Assembly: GCA_009746045.1 (NCBI GenBank)
Contig: RPFO01000065.1
Coordinates: 477,071-541,070 of the forward strand
DNA length: 64,000 bases
From: Mesostigma viride
Taxonomy: Eukaryota > Streptophyta > Mesostigmatophyceae > Mesostigmatales > Mesostigmataceae
Direction: 5' to 3'
Part shown: in pieces, positions 19,295-28,704 of the stretch
How positions within the stretch are numbered: the stretch's first letter is position 1
How the letters are laid out: the number at the start of each line of letters is the position of its first letter
Made by a program: the position numbers and the translations under genes
Notes under the pieces: generated by a model
Seen by the model: the letters and a program-made list of their open reading frames with translations, nothing else
What the model was told of the DNA's origin: nothing
Database searches by the model: none

Positions 19295-20318
19295 CCAAGT
19301 ACGCCTACGCCTTGCCGCCCTTAGCCGTTCTAAGACAGCAGCAGAGAAACGTATACCTATGCCCATAGCCACCTATGATTTCACCACTCTATATACCACA
19401 CTAGATCTGCACGATTTGAAAGCTCGCTTAGATAGCCTCCTTACTCGTCTGTATGCACGTAGGCCTCACGGGCGCAACCACCTGCACGTGCGTGTTTCTC
19501 AGACCAAGCCCACGGCAACGTGGCTCTCAGGGATCGCGGCAGGTGCTATGGTGCGGGATGGTTATAATTATATTATCACGAAGGCTGACCTTGTTCATTG
19601 GATCTCTTATCTTGTTGATAACACCTTCATTTGTTTTGCGGGCAATGTATACCAACAAGCTATCGGCATCCCCATGGGCACTAACTGTGCCGGGCTCCTG
19701 GCAAACCTCTATCTATACACTTATGAGCTTGCATTCATGGAGAATCTCATTGCCTCAAACGATGATGTTCTCATCAGGCGTTTTATCCATACATGTCGAT
19801 ACATTGATGATGTCATCGCTTTCGACAACCCTGATTTCGCAACCCATTTGTATATCACCGCTGGTCTGCCTGGCATCTACCCGCAAGCGTCCCTCACATT
19901 ATTAAAGCTCACGTCGGAGGATACTCATTGCAATTACCTCGATCTTAACATTACCCATAACAAGAAGGGCTGGCGTACGGCTGTCTATGATAAGCGCAAG
20001 GATCCTAAATACCAGCAAATTCCTTTTATTCGTTACCCCGATATTCACAGTCTCCTTTCCCACACAGCAAAATATGGTGTTGTTCTTTCTCAGTTACATC
20101 GTTTTTCCCGTCTTTGTTCTTATCGTGTTGATTTCATCACGACTCTTGTTGAACTCTTGCAGCGTTTATTGGTCAAAGACTATGACCGAGACATTATGCT
20201 CCGTCAAGTCCGATGTTTTTTGCAACGTCACCCACATCTGTTCGGTGCTGCCCCTTGGCACAAGCTCTACAAACAGGTCGTGGACCGGCTGGATCGCATA
20301 GTATCTCCGCACATCTGA
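19295..20318 (+). pseudogene. Penelope-like reverse transcriptase, 3' part (copy 1)
   Basis: Continuation of the fragment at 15834-15928. Begins in the TYDFTTLYTTL motif region and keeps GIPMGTNCAGLLANLYLYTYE-like and RYIDDVIAF (catalytic YIDD) motifs and a C-terminal basic domain to the stop at 20318. It differs from copy 2 by a one-codon insertion (extra Leu near 19903) and scattered substitutions. The inserted LINE splits it, so it cannot encode a full protein. Confidence 0.85.
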
Positions 20319-21040
20319 ACCCTGTGCTGCCAGATCTCCTTTGCGTCCGTTCCGAGCTTGGCACTGGATTCGTTGTCCACATCGTCGCGTCACTGCAGCA
20401 ACACGATGTTTTCTGGCATACGCGGGCTTTTGGTTCCCGCCGCACATTTGAAAGTGCTGTCCTCCGGCTTTTTGCCTTTGCACCGTGTGCAGTTCTTGGA
20501 CGTTTGGAATCATGGCATGGCTAACGTGATGACTGACTAGCTACCTTTTCAGTGGTTTTCCATTTGCGGGTATTTCCTCGTAAATGGTGGGAGAGCGATC
20601 GCAGCAATGGTGCTCACCACTAGACACTCCCGGCCAGTTAGGCTCGAAACACACGCCCTGATCAAGCATGCTGTTTCCGGCCCCACCGTCTACTGAGGTC
20701 CTCTAGTCGCTCTACACGTAAGCCAGCCATAATTTCAATGCACAAGGATACACATTTCCATCACCATTCATCTTCATCATCCTGAACGACTCGAACACGC
20801 GGACAAGATAACGGCAGGCTCGAGCTACCATGGTCCGGATTCTCCCGATTTCTGGCCTGCGCTGGTTGTCTCCTTGACATAGTGGTGCAGGTGCACTTCG
20901 TGCACCAAGATCAGGTGTAGTTTACACCCTACCCTCGCAGGAAGTAGCCAAGAGCGAATTAAAAGCCATATGCCCCGTCTCAGGGATAAGTGCTACATGT
21001 ACTCCCAACAGAGATATGTTACAATTTAATTAATTAACCA

Positions 21041-21838
21041 GTGTTTTTTTAATTAGAACGCAATATATCGTGTTGTAAGCTTTTTTTAGAACGCGTATAG
21101 CACCTGAGGAAATTTTCTTTTCATGGTCATGTATATACTTTCCTGAAAGCCTATAAATCAAAGGATTTTTTGAGCTACTCAGACCTACAAAATGCTAACC
21201 TCAGATACACTGGTTTGAATACAGGGGGGTCTGACCATGACCGCGATTTCTTCTTGACCCTAGGTCACAAGTCATGTGCGTATTCACAAATGGTTCATGA
21301 AAAAAATCTGGCTTCTTGCACGAGCTATAGGCAACACAGGCTCTGTGAAACAAAACTCAGGCCCATTGGGCCACTGGAGCTATTTTTCATTAGCATCACA
21401 ATTACAACGCAGTACAACGCAGTGGGAAAAATGAGAGCCCTTCACAACATGACGCAACGCCACGAGCCCCATAAACGGGGCCATAGTGAGCTTGGAGGGT
21501 CAAAACGTTGAAAATAGGTGTTGTATAAGTTATGCAGCATCAAACATGCATCAAACATCATGACTGGATGGCCTTATATGACTGAATCAGGCAGCCATAG
21601 CCAAAGCATCATCCACTCTCACAACGTGTTGAGCACATGCCTCGTGGGAACGGAGGCCGGTGCTGGGTTGTCATTCCATAACGCGTACAATACTGAAAGA
21701 AAGGGCACGTGTAATGCAAGGCTTGGATAGGTTGAGTGATCCATGAGCTAATTACATGCAGGCAAAGATGATGCTGGAATGCATGCTAGCAAATGGTGGC
21801 AAGATGCTAACAATTAACACATGATTATACACCATGAT
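21041..21838. other. AT-richer intergenic stretch, unidentified
   Basis: No coding or known repeat signal. Near 21059 is a diverged version of the ACAACGCGAT palindrome found at 28501-28522, which hints that both places once held the same element. Confidence 0.3.
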
Positions 21839-21853
21839 TAATTATGGGCACCC

Positions 21854-22108
21854 GTGCTCCTCACCTTTAAGTACATGGCGGACAAGCTGGCGTTCCTTAA
21901 ATTAAATGCCGCAAGAAGCTCTCGGAGACTCGCTTCACGCTGGACGACGACTCTCGAGACCCTGGCCCAGCAACAGCGGCGACGCGAGCTATGGCCGACC
22001 TACCTTCAGCTCCGGCAGAGCGCAAGGGGGAAGCCGGTATACTGGAGGGGGCCGGTCATCCACGTTGACCACAAGCCCTGGCAGCCCCCTCCTGCCACCT
22101 CAGACTAG
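21854..22108 (+). pseudogene. L1-ORF1p-like C-terminal domain (copy D)
   Basis: About 84 residues with ETLAQQQRRRELWPTYLQL and GKPVYWRGPVIHV, the same domain as the copies at 15541 and 13970. 5'-truncated by the insertion process. The stop is followed by the shared 3' UTR. Confidence 0.65.
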
Positions 22109-22315
22109 GAATATATATTATACCAGCAGTGTAGATTAGTAAGGCTTAGCCTATAGCATGTGGCCCACGCGCATGTGCGCCCATAATGGCCCCCATTGAT
22201 GTTGCCTTCATCTGGAATTTAGCCAAGCCATCGGCCTATAATGGGACCCCCATGGATGTTGCATTAAGAATTTAGCTATATGCTATGCCTATTATGCAGA
22301 GAGATGCTCTCTGTC

Positions 22316-22664
22316 ACGAACGGTAGGGAAACCTGTCACGAACTACGTTCAGATGTTGCTGGACGACCTAGTGGTCCCAGCCCAGTTTGAGCACCGCATC
22401 CACTCTCTCTCCCGTCTTTGGACTGCCATGCAGGACAAGACGCGGTGGAAGAAGATTGTCAAGGCGCACACGCCCGACCCTGTGGGCAAGCCACCTCCCC
22501 CCAAGCGGAGGAGGCGTTTTGATGAGTAGTGCAGTTAGGATTTTCTAGATAGAGTTAGGATAGTTCGATCACGCGGCTTCCTCCGCCCCATCCATCCTGA
22601 AATATGTGCTACATGACCTCCCCACGGAGGCATGTTATAATTTAATTTAATTTAATTTAATTTA
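22316..22664 (+). mobile_element. RTE-like LINE (family E) 3' end nested in copy D
   Basis: 12-bp TSD ATGCTCTCTGTC at 22304-22315 and 22665-22676. It carries the last about 65 codons of the reverse transcriptase ORF (LWTAMQDKTRWKKIVKAH, then a Pro/Lys/Arg-rich end and stop at about 22527), a short 3' UTR, the stem-loop CCTCCCCACGGAGG and TTTAA repeats. The same end is found inverted at 55284-55712. Confidence 0.85.
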
Positions 22665-22913
22665 ATGCTCTCTGTCGAGAAGCCATGCCCTATAGCGGCC
22701 CTTGTATAGCCATGATGATCTTCCCCCCCATGGCATGCTCCCCCTTAGCTGGGCATAGCGTGATAGACCATGAGGGTGCGGGTGCCCTGGTGCACCTAGA
22801 GCAAGTGTTGCTTACATTCCACTTGCGGGAAGTAGCCTAGAATGTATTAAAAGCCATATGCCCCTTCTCAGGGATATTAATTAATTCATTAATTAGAAAT
22901 TAACATAACTCCG

Positions 22914-24991
22914 GCGCCGCGGACGCTCTCTGCATGGCTCTGACACCGCAGCAGCAGCTCGACCAGTGGTATTCCTCTCAGTCCCGGCTGCTCGGCGCCC
23001 CCCCGCCGCCTCCGCCGCTTGGCCCTCTGGCGGCTGCACACCTGGCAGTAGCACCGGCGGACGTCCCTGCGCCGCCCACGCCGCCCGCCGCTGAGCAGGA
23101 CTACACGTACCCAGCCCTGACGGAACCCCTGGCCGACCCCAACGAGCTCCCGCCGTTCACCGTGCTTGAGCTGAGCACCGCCGCCAAGCAACTCCGCTTC
23201 TATGCCGCCGTTGGACCTGACTAGCTCCCAGCCCCGGTGATTAAGCTGCATGACGGCGCTCACGGGGTTCCTGCTTGACGTCTGCAACCGGATCCTGCTT
23301 GCCGACGCGCCGCCGATTCCTGAGTGGCAGCACAGCTACCGTATTATGCTGTACATTAAAACAAAGGTTCCCCTGACGACCCCGCCAACTACAGTCTGAG
23401 GAGTCTGCATCCAGAGCGCCGCGCACTTAAGTTGTTCATGCGCATGATCCTCAACCGCCTTCGTTCTGCTCTCGACTTTCTGACACCATTGCATTGCTTG
23501 GGGAAAGTCAAATGGGCTTCCGTCCTGGGCGCAACACCGTCATGGCCATCTTCGTCGCGCGTCGCCTCTTCGAGGAAATCGCTCTCCTGCAACCTGGTGA
23601 GTTTCCCGCCATCCTGATCTTCGTCGACTTCATCAAGGCTTTTGACTCTGTCCTCTGGGACGCTCTATGGGCTGTACTTGCTCGCGCTCGCGTCCCCACT
23701 CCCCTGATTACCGTCATCCGCACGCTGTATGAGGGGTCGACCACTTCGGTGCGCACTCAACACGGCATTACCCCGCCATGCCCACTGCAGACCGGCGTCT
23801 GGCAGGGTTGCGTCCTGTCGCCGTACCTGTTTATTATTGTAGTGGATTATGTTATGCGCCAGGCACGTGCTCGCTTTGCTAGCATTGCAGGCCGGCCGTG
23901 CCCCTGGCCTAGCGATCACGAACGAGCTTGGGGAAGGGGGGCCGACTAACAAGCAGAATTTACTAGCTGACCTCATTTATGCCGACGACATCACGCTCAT
24001 CGAGAAGCCGGAGTCTGCCCAACTTTGGCTGGATTGCCTGGCGCTCGAGGCTCGGGCGGCCGGTTGGTCTAGAAATCAGCCCCAAAACGGAGGCCCTGGC
24101 CCTCGGCATGGCAGGGCCCCCACCCACACTCCGCCTCTTAGACGATGCCGAGGTCAACTACCCTCCTTCAGGCCGCTTCAAGCTGCTCGGCAGTTGGCTT
24201 CCCGACTGCGAGGACGACATGACGACACGGATCGGCATGGCGTGGGCGCACCTCCATGACCACCGCCGCTGGTGGAGCAACCCCGCCCTACCCCGGATCG
24301 TCAAGCGTGACCTCTTCAAGGTCGTCATTCTGACGATCCTGACCTACGGCGCCGAGACGTGGACACTGATGCAGGAGCTGCAGCAACGACTCGACGGCGC
24401 CGTCACCAAGATGCTGCGCAAGGCCCTTAACATCCCCTCAATGGTTTGCACATTAGTAATGAGGATTTGTACGCTGATTTGCCCTATGTTTCCCACATTA
24501 TTAGGCACAGGCGCCTGGCTGGGCCTAGCCGGGCACAGGTCTGGCCCGCACAGATCAGGTAGATACATCAGATAGGCCGCTAGCTGGCACCAAGCCCGCC
24601 CAGCCTGGGCGATATGTTCTCACCTGGCGTGCCCCCGGCCGCGCGCGGCAGGGCCGCCACCCGTGGACTTTTCGTGAGAGACTCGGCATGGACATGTGCT
24701 ACACTAGACGTGACGGGCTCACCCCCGGGCAACCTCCTGGTTTGTCTGTAATATGGAGGCAGATGGTGCGCAAGGATAGATGGCAAGTAGTGATGAAGGA
24801 GACCACCCCCAAGCCTGTGGGGGCTCCGCGTGTGACCAAGTATGGCATTCATAGCGATTCGGGCCGCGGTGCCCACACCCCTGTAACTAGGACCTAGATA
24901 GCTTATACCATCCATTCCATCCCATGTTCCCCTCCCACTGAGGACTTACGCTCACGTGACGCAGTCACGTGTCTTTAATTAATTAATTTTA
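22914..24991 (+). mobile_element. RTE-like LINE (family F), 5'-truncated and decayed
   Basis: TSD ATAACTCCG at 22905-22913 and 24992-25000. It starts inside the second half of the polyprotein and ends with a terminal hairpin (CACGTGAC GCA GTCACGTG) and TTAATTAATT. Confidence 0.75.
22934..24898 (+). pseudogene. Reverse transcriptase pseudogene of element F
   Basis: Homologous in order to the 16931-19111 protein. It has a Pro-rich linker (22990-23090), LPPFTVLELSTAAKQLRF, a stop at 23222, then motif A (FVDFIKAFDSVLW, about 23623), motif B (GVWQGCVLSPYLF, about 23800), motif C (LIYADDITLI, about 23974) and the thumb (LTYGAETWTL, about 24340). At least three frame changes separate these blocks, for example near 23360 and 23935, so it is dead. 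The end resembles the family-A C-terminus (PGLSVIWRQM). Confidence 0.85.
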
Positions 24992-25111
24992 ATAACTCCG
25001 TTGGGAGTACATGTAGCACATATCCCTGGGATGCCCCTTCTCAGGGATATGTGCTACATATTCTCCCAACGGAGTTATGTTACAATTCAATTCAATTCAA
25101 TTATGGGTACC

Positions 25112-25524
25112 TAGCTGATCTTCTTGCACAATCAACGCAGTATAAACCATCAACATCCAATCCTCACGGTATATGCACGGCTTGACGACGTATACAGCAC
25201 CTAAATACTGCACAACTGCAACCTGCTATGGCTGACATGCAAGCAACGTCGAGTAGGATGGCGGTCTTAATTAGAGAGGCTGGGCAGAGGTCGGTAGAAA
25301 TAAGTGGAAAACTTGCAGAAACTAGGTAGAAACACGATATACTTACGCCTGCAAGCACTATTGAGCCGGTGGCAGAGGCAATTTCCAGGAAAATACAGCA
25401 TACCGTAGCAATAGCCACGGTCACGCCTTACGCTATTTGCAGGCACCATCATGCCCGGAGCTACCCAATAAAAGTCTGCACAAATCTCGGTTTAGCCGAG
25501 AGTCCGGGCGTTCGGAATGAATAA
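25112..25524. other. Unassigned stretch 5' of Penelope copy 2
   Basis: No supported gene. On the minus strand a small piece (about 25340-25385) reads like a spliced hydrophobic exon (EIASATGSIVLAG followed by GCGTAAGT), but there is no neighbouring exon to support it. It may include the 5' boundary of the Penelope-like copy, which I could not define. Confidence 0.25.
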
Positions 25525-27534
25525 ACATGTGTTAAGAAGTCGAAACACCATCGAAATACCAAGCATGGTGCCGCAGCAGACCCGAGTCTTGACGTAATAA
25601 TATATAGGCATTACTCTCCCACCTTGGGACAAATGGTTTTCAGCAACGGGAAGGTCAGCCGCGATACCACGCCCACCGAGCTGGCCACCATCTTGGCAGG
25701 GCCCTGCCCCTGCCAACAACAACGGTATTTCAAGTACCTTGATCCCACCTCACAGCACGTCATGACCGCTGACCTCAGCATCCTGCCGAGCCACACGCTT
25801 GTAGACCTTTTTGCCAAAGGCACCAAGTTTCGGCCGTGGGTCCAGCGCACGTGTGCCAAAGAGGTGAATGCACTGCTCTCCACATCACTGCGCAAATTTT
25901 GCAATGCCATGAGCACGGACCTACAGCTTGCTCCCCTTGCCATGGAACCGTGGTTTCGCGCCGTCATTCACGAATGCAATGCACGTCTCACCAGGCTTGA
26001 TTACCGTCTCCAGCAGGTCCACCGCACCACCTGGCTCAACACCACAGATAAAGCACTTCTTGACCACTTCAAGCAGGACTTTATCATCACGTGTGTTGAC
26101 AAGAGTGCCAACAACTTTGCTTTCATATGCAAGAAGCACTACCTTGCTACTTTGCAACACGAGTTGGCGTCCAGCCCTACCTATGTTCAGCGTGCACAGT
26201 CCACCGCCAGTATCACTGCTGCTCATCGGGCTTTTCTGCACAGCCAAAACATTTTTGCTCGGGCATTCCTTAAGCGGCAGCGACGCGCCACCACCACTAC
26301 GTTCCCATATCTGTATCTCACTCTTAAGCTGCACAAAACTCCTGTTGCTTTGCGCACCATTGCTGCGTCGCATTCAGCCCCACTGATGCCTCTCTCGAAA
26401 CTCATCTGCCATGCTTTGAATGCTCTTCTCCCCGAAGCCAATGCATTATGGGTGGAGGTGCTGTCGAATGCCGGGTATGAATGCGCTGGTAGTTGGATCG
26501 TCATAGACTCAGCCCAAGTACGCCTACGCCTTGCCGCCCTTAGCCGTTCTAAGACAGCAGCAGAGAAACGTATACCTATGCCCATAGCCACCTATGATTT
26601 CACCACTCTATATACCACACTAGATTTGCACGATTTGAAAGCTCGTTTAGATAGCCTCCTTACTCGTCTGTATGCACGTAGGCCTCACGGGCGCAACCAC
26701 CTGCACGTGCGTGTTTCTCAGACCAAGCCCACGGCAACGTGGCTCTCAGGGATCGCGGCAGGTGCTATCGTGCGGGATGGTTATAATTATATTATCACGA
26801 AGGCTGACCTTGTCCATTGGATCTCTTATCTTGTTGATAACACCTTCATCTGTTTTGCGGGCAATGTATACCAACAAGCTATCGGCATCCCTATGGGCAC
26901 TAACTGTGCCGGGCTCCTTGCAAACCTCTATCTATACACTTATGAGCTTGCATTCATGGAGAATCTCATTGCCTCAAACGATGATGTTCTCATCAGGCGT
27001 TTTATCCATACATGTCGATACATTGATGATGTCATCGCTTTCGACAACCCTGATTTCGCAACCCATTTGTATATCACCGCTGGTCTGCCTGGCATCTACC
27101 CGCAAGCGTCCCTCACATTAAAGCTCACGTCGGAGGATACTCATTGCAATTACCTCGATCTTAACATTACCCATAACAAGAAGGGCTGGCGTACGGCTAT
27201 CTATGATAAGCGCAAGGATCCTAAATACCAGCAAATTCCTTTTATTCGTTACCCCGATATTCACAGTCTCCTTTCCCACACAGCAAAATATGGTGTTGTT
27301 CTTTCTCAGTTACATCGTTTTTCCCGTCTTTGTTCTTATCGTGTTGATTTCATCACGACTCTTGTTGAACTCTTGCAGCGTTTATTGGTCAAAGACTATG
27401 ACCGAGCCATTATGCTCCGTCAAGTCCGATGTTTTTTGCAACGTCACCCACATCTGTTCGGTGCTGCCCCTTGGCACAAGCTCTACAAACAGGTCGTGGA
27501 CCGGCTGGATCGCATAGTATCTCCGCACATCTGA
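25525..27534 (+). CDS. Penelope-like reverse transcriptase (copy 2)
   Basis: About 670 residues open from 25525; the first ATG is at 25633, giving 633 residues. N-terminal CPCQ motif followed by HVMTADLSIL and LFAKGTKFRPW, a block typical of Naiad/Chlamys elements. Then VDKSANNFAFICKKHY, LKLHKTPVALR, motif A TYDFTTLYTTLDL, motif B GIPMGTNCAGLLANLYLY, and motif C RYIDDVIAF (YIDD at about 27017). The C-terminal thumb and basic domain end at 27534. The frame is intact, so the copy could be recent. A GIY-YIG nuclease is expected for the clade but is not seen here. Assignment to Chlamys/Naiad is from motif memory and needs a tree. Confidence 0.85.
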   Translation, partial: TCVKKSKHHRNTKHGAAADPSLDVIIYRHYSPTLGQMVFSNGKVSRDTTPTELATILAGPCPCQQQRYFKYLDPTSQHVMTADLSILPSHTLVDLFAKGTKFRPWVQRTCAKEVNALLSTSLRKFCNAMSTDLQLAPLAMEPWFRAVIHECNARLTRLDYRLQQVHRTTWLNTTDKALLDHFKQDFIITCVDKSANNFAFICKKHYLATLQHELASSPTYVQRAQSTASITAAHRAFLHSQNIFARAFLKRQRRATTTTFPYLYLTLKLHKTPVALRTIAASHSAPLMPLSKLICHALNALLPEANALWVEVLSNAGYECAGSWIVIDSAQVRLRLAALSRSKTAAEKRIPMPIATYDFTTLYTTLDLHDLKARLDSLLTRLYARRPHGRNHLHVRVSQTKPTATWLSGIAAGAIVRDGYNYIITKADLVHWISYLVDNTFICFAGNVYQQAIGIPMGTNCAGLLANLYLYTYELAFMENLIASNDDVLIRRFIHTCRYIDDVIAFDNPDFATHLYITAGLPGIYPQASLTLKLTSEDTHCNYLDLNITHNKKGWRTAIYDKRKDPKYQQIPFIRYPDIHSLLSHTAKYGVVLSQLHRFSRLCSYRVDFITTLVELLQRLLVKDYDRAIMLRQVRCFLQRHPHLFGAAPWHKLYKQVVDRLDRIVSPHI

Positions 27535-28090
27535 ACCCTGTGATGCCAGATCTCCTTTGCGGCCGTTCCGAGCTTGGCACTGGATTCGTTGTCCACATCG
27601 TCGCGTCGCTGCCGCAACACGATGTTTTCTGGCATCCGCGGGCTTTTGGTTCCCGCCGCACATTTGAAAGTGCTGTCCTCCGGCTTTTTGCCTTTGCACC
27701 GTGTGCAGTTCTTGGACGTTTGGAATCATGGCATGGCTAACGTGATGACTGACTAGCTAGACCTTTTCAGTGGTTTTCCATTTGCGGGTATTTCCTCGTA
27801 AATGGTGGGAGAGCGATCGCAGCAATGGTGCTCACCACTAGACACTCCCGGCCAGTTAGGCTAGAAACACACGCCCTGATCAAGCATGCTGTTTCCGGCC
27901 CCACCGTCTAGGTCATCTAGTCGCTCCACACGTAAGCCAGCCATAATTTCAATGCACAAGGATACACATTTCCATCACCATTCATCTTCATCATCCTGAA
28001 CGACTCGAAAACGCGGAAAAGATAACGGCAGGCTCGAGCTACCATGGTCCGGATTCTCCCGATTTCTGGCCTGCGCTGGTTGTCTCTTTG
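25525..28090 (+). mobile_element. Penelope-like element, copy 2 (Chlamys/Naiad-like)
   Basis: The longest Penelope copy here. One open frame (25525-27534) is followed by a 3' UTR almost identical to 20319-20876 and ending CTGGTTGTCTCTTTG. The 5' boundary is not clear and no TSD was found. The endonuclease domain expected in this clade upstream of the reverse transcriptase is not visible, so it is probably 5'-truncated. Confidence 0.8.
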
Positions 28091-28704
28091 ATATGTATGC
28101 CGGTTTCCAGGGTTTCCGCATGAAAGTTGGGCGAGAAACTGGAAAAATCTACGTTTCCTTTGCCCCAGTACCTCAACAAACTCGTAGAAACCTAATTATC
28201 AACCTTTGAACGCATCATCATGGTCGTGCCACCCAACAGCCACTGAAATTCGCGCGAAAACTGGCGAGATCTACCTGCCGCCATCGCCGTCGTCTTCACC
28301 TTCGTCCCGCGAAAATGCCTGATTTCAGTGGTACATATTTGTTTGCAGCTGTCACAAAAAAAATACCAAAAATACCAGGATTTTTTCTGGAATTCTATGA
28401 AATGTTTCTGACCTATGTTGAAAGTTTCAGACCAAAAATCGCATGCTTAATAGGTTTGCCAAGTGTCAGATTACAAAGCGATACATCGCGTTCTAACCCT
28501 ACAACGCGATGTATCGCGTTGTAAAAAAACACGGGTTAAATTTAGTTTTTACAGGATTACACAGCATGGATGCAAATACTTCAGTATTGTGCTATAGAAA
28601 ACCCCCTTAGTTTCACTTACACCAACACACTGTTGCAAGGAAAAACTGCCACTGACGTCGAAACCCTGCGAAACACGATCTGGGCACTGCCGCCTGATGA
28701 CCGC
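28091..28704. other. Intergenic, with a strong palindrome
   Basis: No gene found between the Penelope element and the PRP39 stop. Contains the inverted repeat at 28478-28517. Confidence 0.5.
28478..28522. repeat. Perfect 15-bp inverted repeat with an inner palindrome
   Basis: GCGATACATCGCGTT (28478-28492) and its reverse complement (28503-28517) are separated by 10 bases. The right arm extended, ACAACGCGAT GT ATCGCGTTGT (28501-28522), is itself a palindrome with 10-bp arms. A diverged copy lies near 21059. Confidence 0.85.

Larger units (their letters stand above)
15834..20876 (+). mobile_element. Penelope-like element, copy 1 (5'-truncated, interrupted)
   Basis: A 17-bp TSD (ACATAGTGGTGCAGGTG, 15817-15833 and 20877-20893) bounds it. 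It begins inside the coding region at the point corresponding to 26419 in copy 2 and is interrupted at 15929-19283 by an RTE-like LINE. The 3' UTR runs from 20319 to 20876 and ends GCTGGTTGTCTCCTTG. It is nearly identical to copy 2, so both are young. Confidence 0.85.
14520..21040 (+). mobile_element. ORF1-only LINE, copy B, interrupted by a Penelope-like element
   Basis: ORF1 (about 14540-15541) is followed directly by a 3' UTR (15545-15833), which resumes at 20894 after the Penelope-like insert and ends with AAAAGCCATATGCCCC, a stem-loop region (ACTCCCAACAGAG) and TTAATTAATT. The UTR match to 42437-42790 confirms that these are two halves of one element. There is no reverse transcriptase of its own. 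Confidence 0.75.
22878..25030 (-). mobile_element. Minus-strand LINE tail G, interrupted by element F
   Basis: A 20-bp TSD (ATGCCCCTTCTCAGGGATAT, 22858-22877 and 25031-25050) bounds it. Read on the minus strand it is only a short tail: GGGATATGTGCTACATG, CTCCCAACGGAGTTATG and TTAATTAATT. Because target and insert are both tails of the same family, gene conversion or recombination between tails is an alternative to insertion. Confidence 0.6.
21853..25098 (+). mobile_element. ORF1-only LINE, copy D, holding three nested elements
   Basis: Flanked by AATTATGGGCACC (21840-21852) and AATTATGGGTACC (25099-25111), a 13-bp TSD with one mismatch. ORF1 C-terminus at 21854-22108, then 3' UTR, interrupted by 22316-22664 and by 22878-25030. 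The true tail is 25031-25098: AGGGATATGTGCTACAT, stem-loop CTCCCAACGGAG, then CAATT repeats. Confidence 0.8.

Noticed and set aside
20319-20876. Hammerhead ribozyme in the Penelope-like 3' UTR
   Set aside because: Such elements often carry one, but I found no CTGANGA core paired with GAAA in the right arrangement.
25112-25633. GIY-YIG endonuclease upstream of Penelope copy 2
   Set aside because: Expected for the clade, but a stop at about 25522 and no matching motifs upstream mean it is absent here.
28490-28505. Telomere-like CTAACCCTA
   Set aside because: A single occurrence between palindrome arms, not a repeat array.
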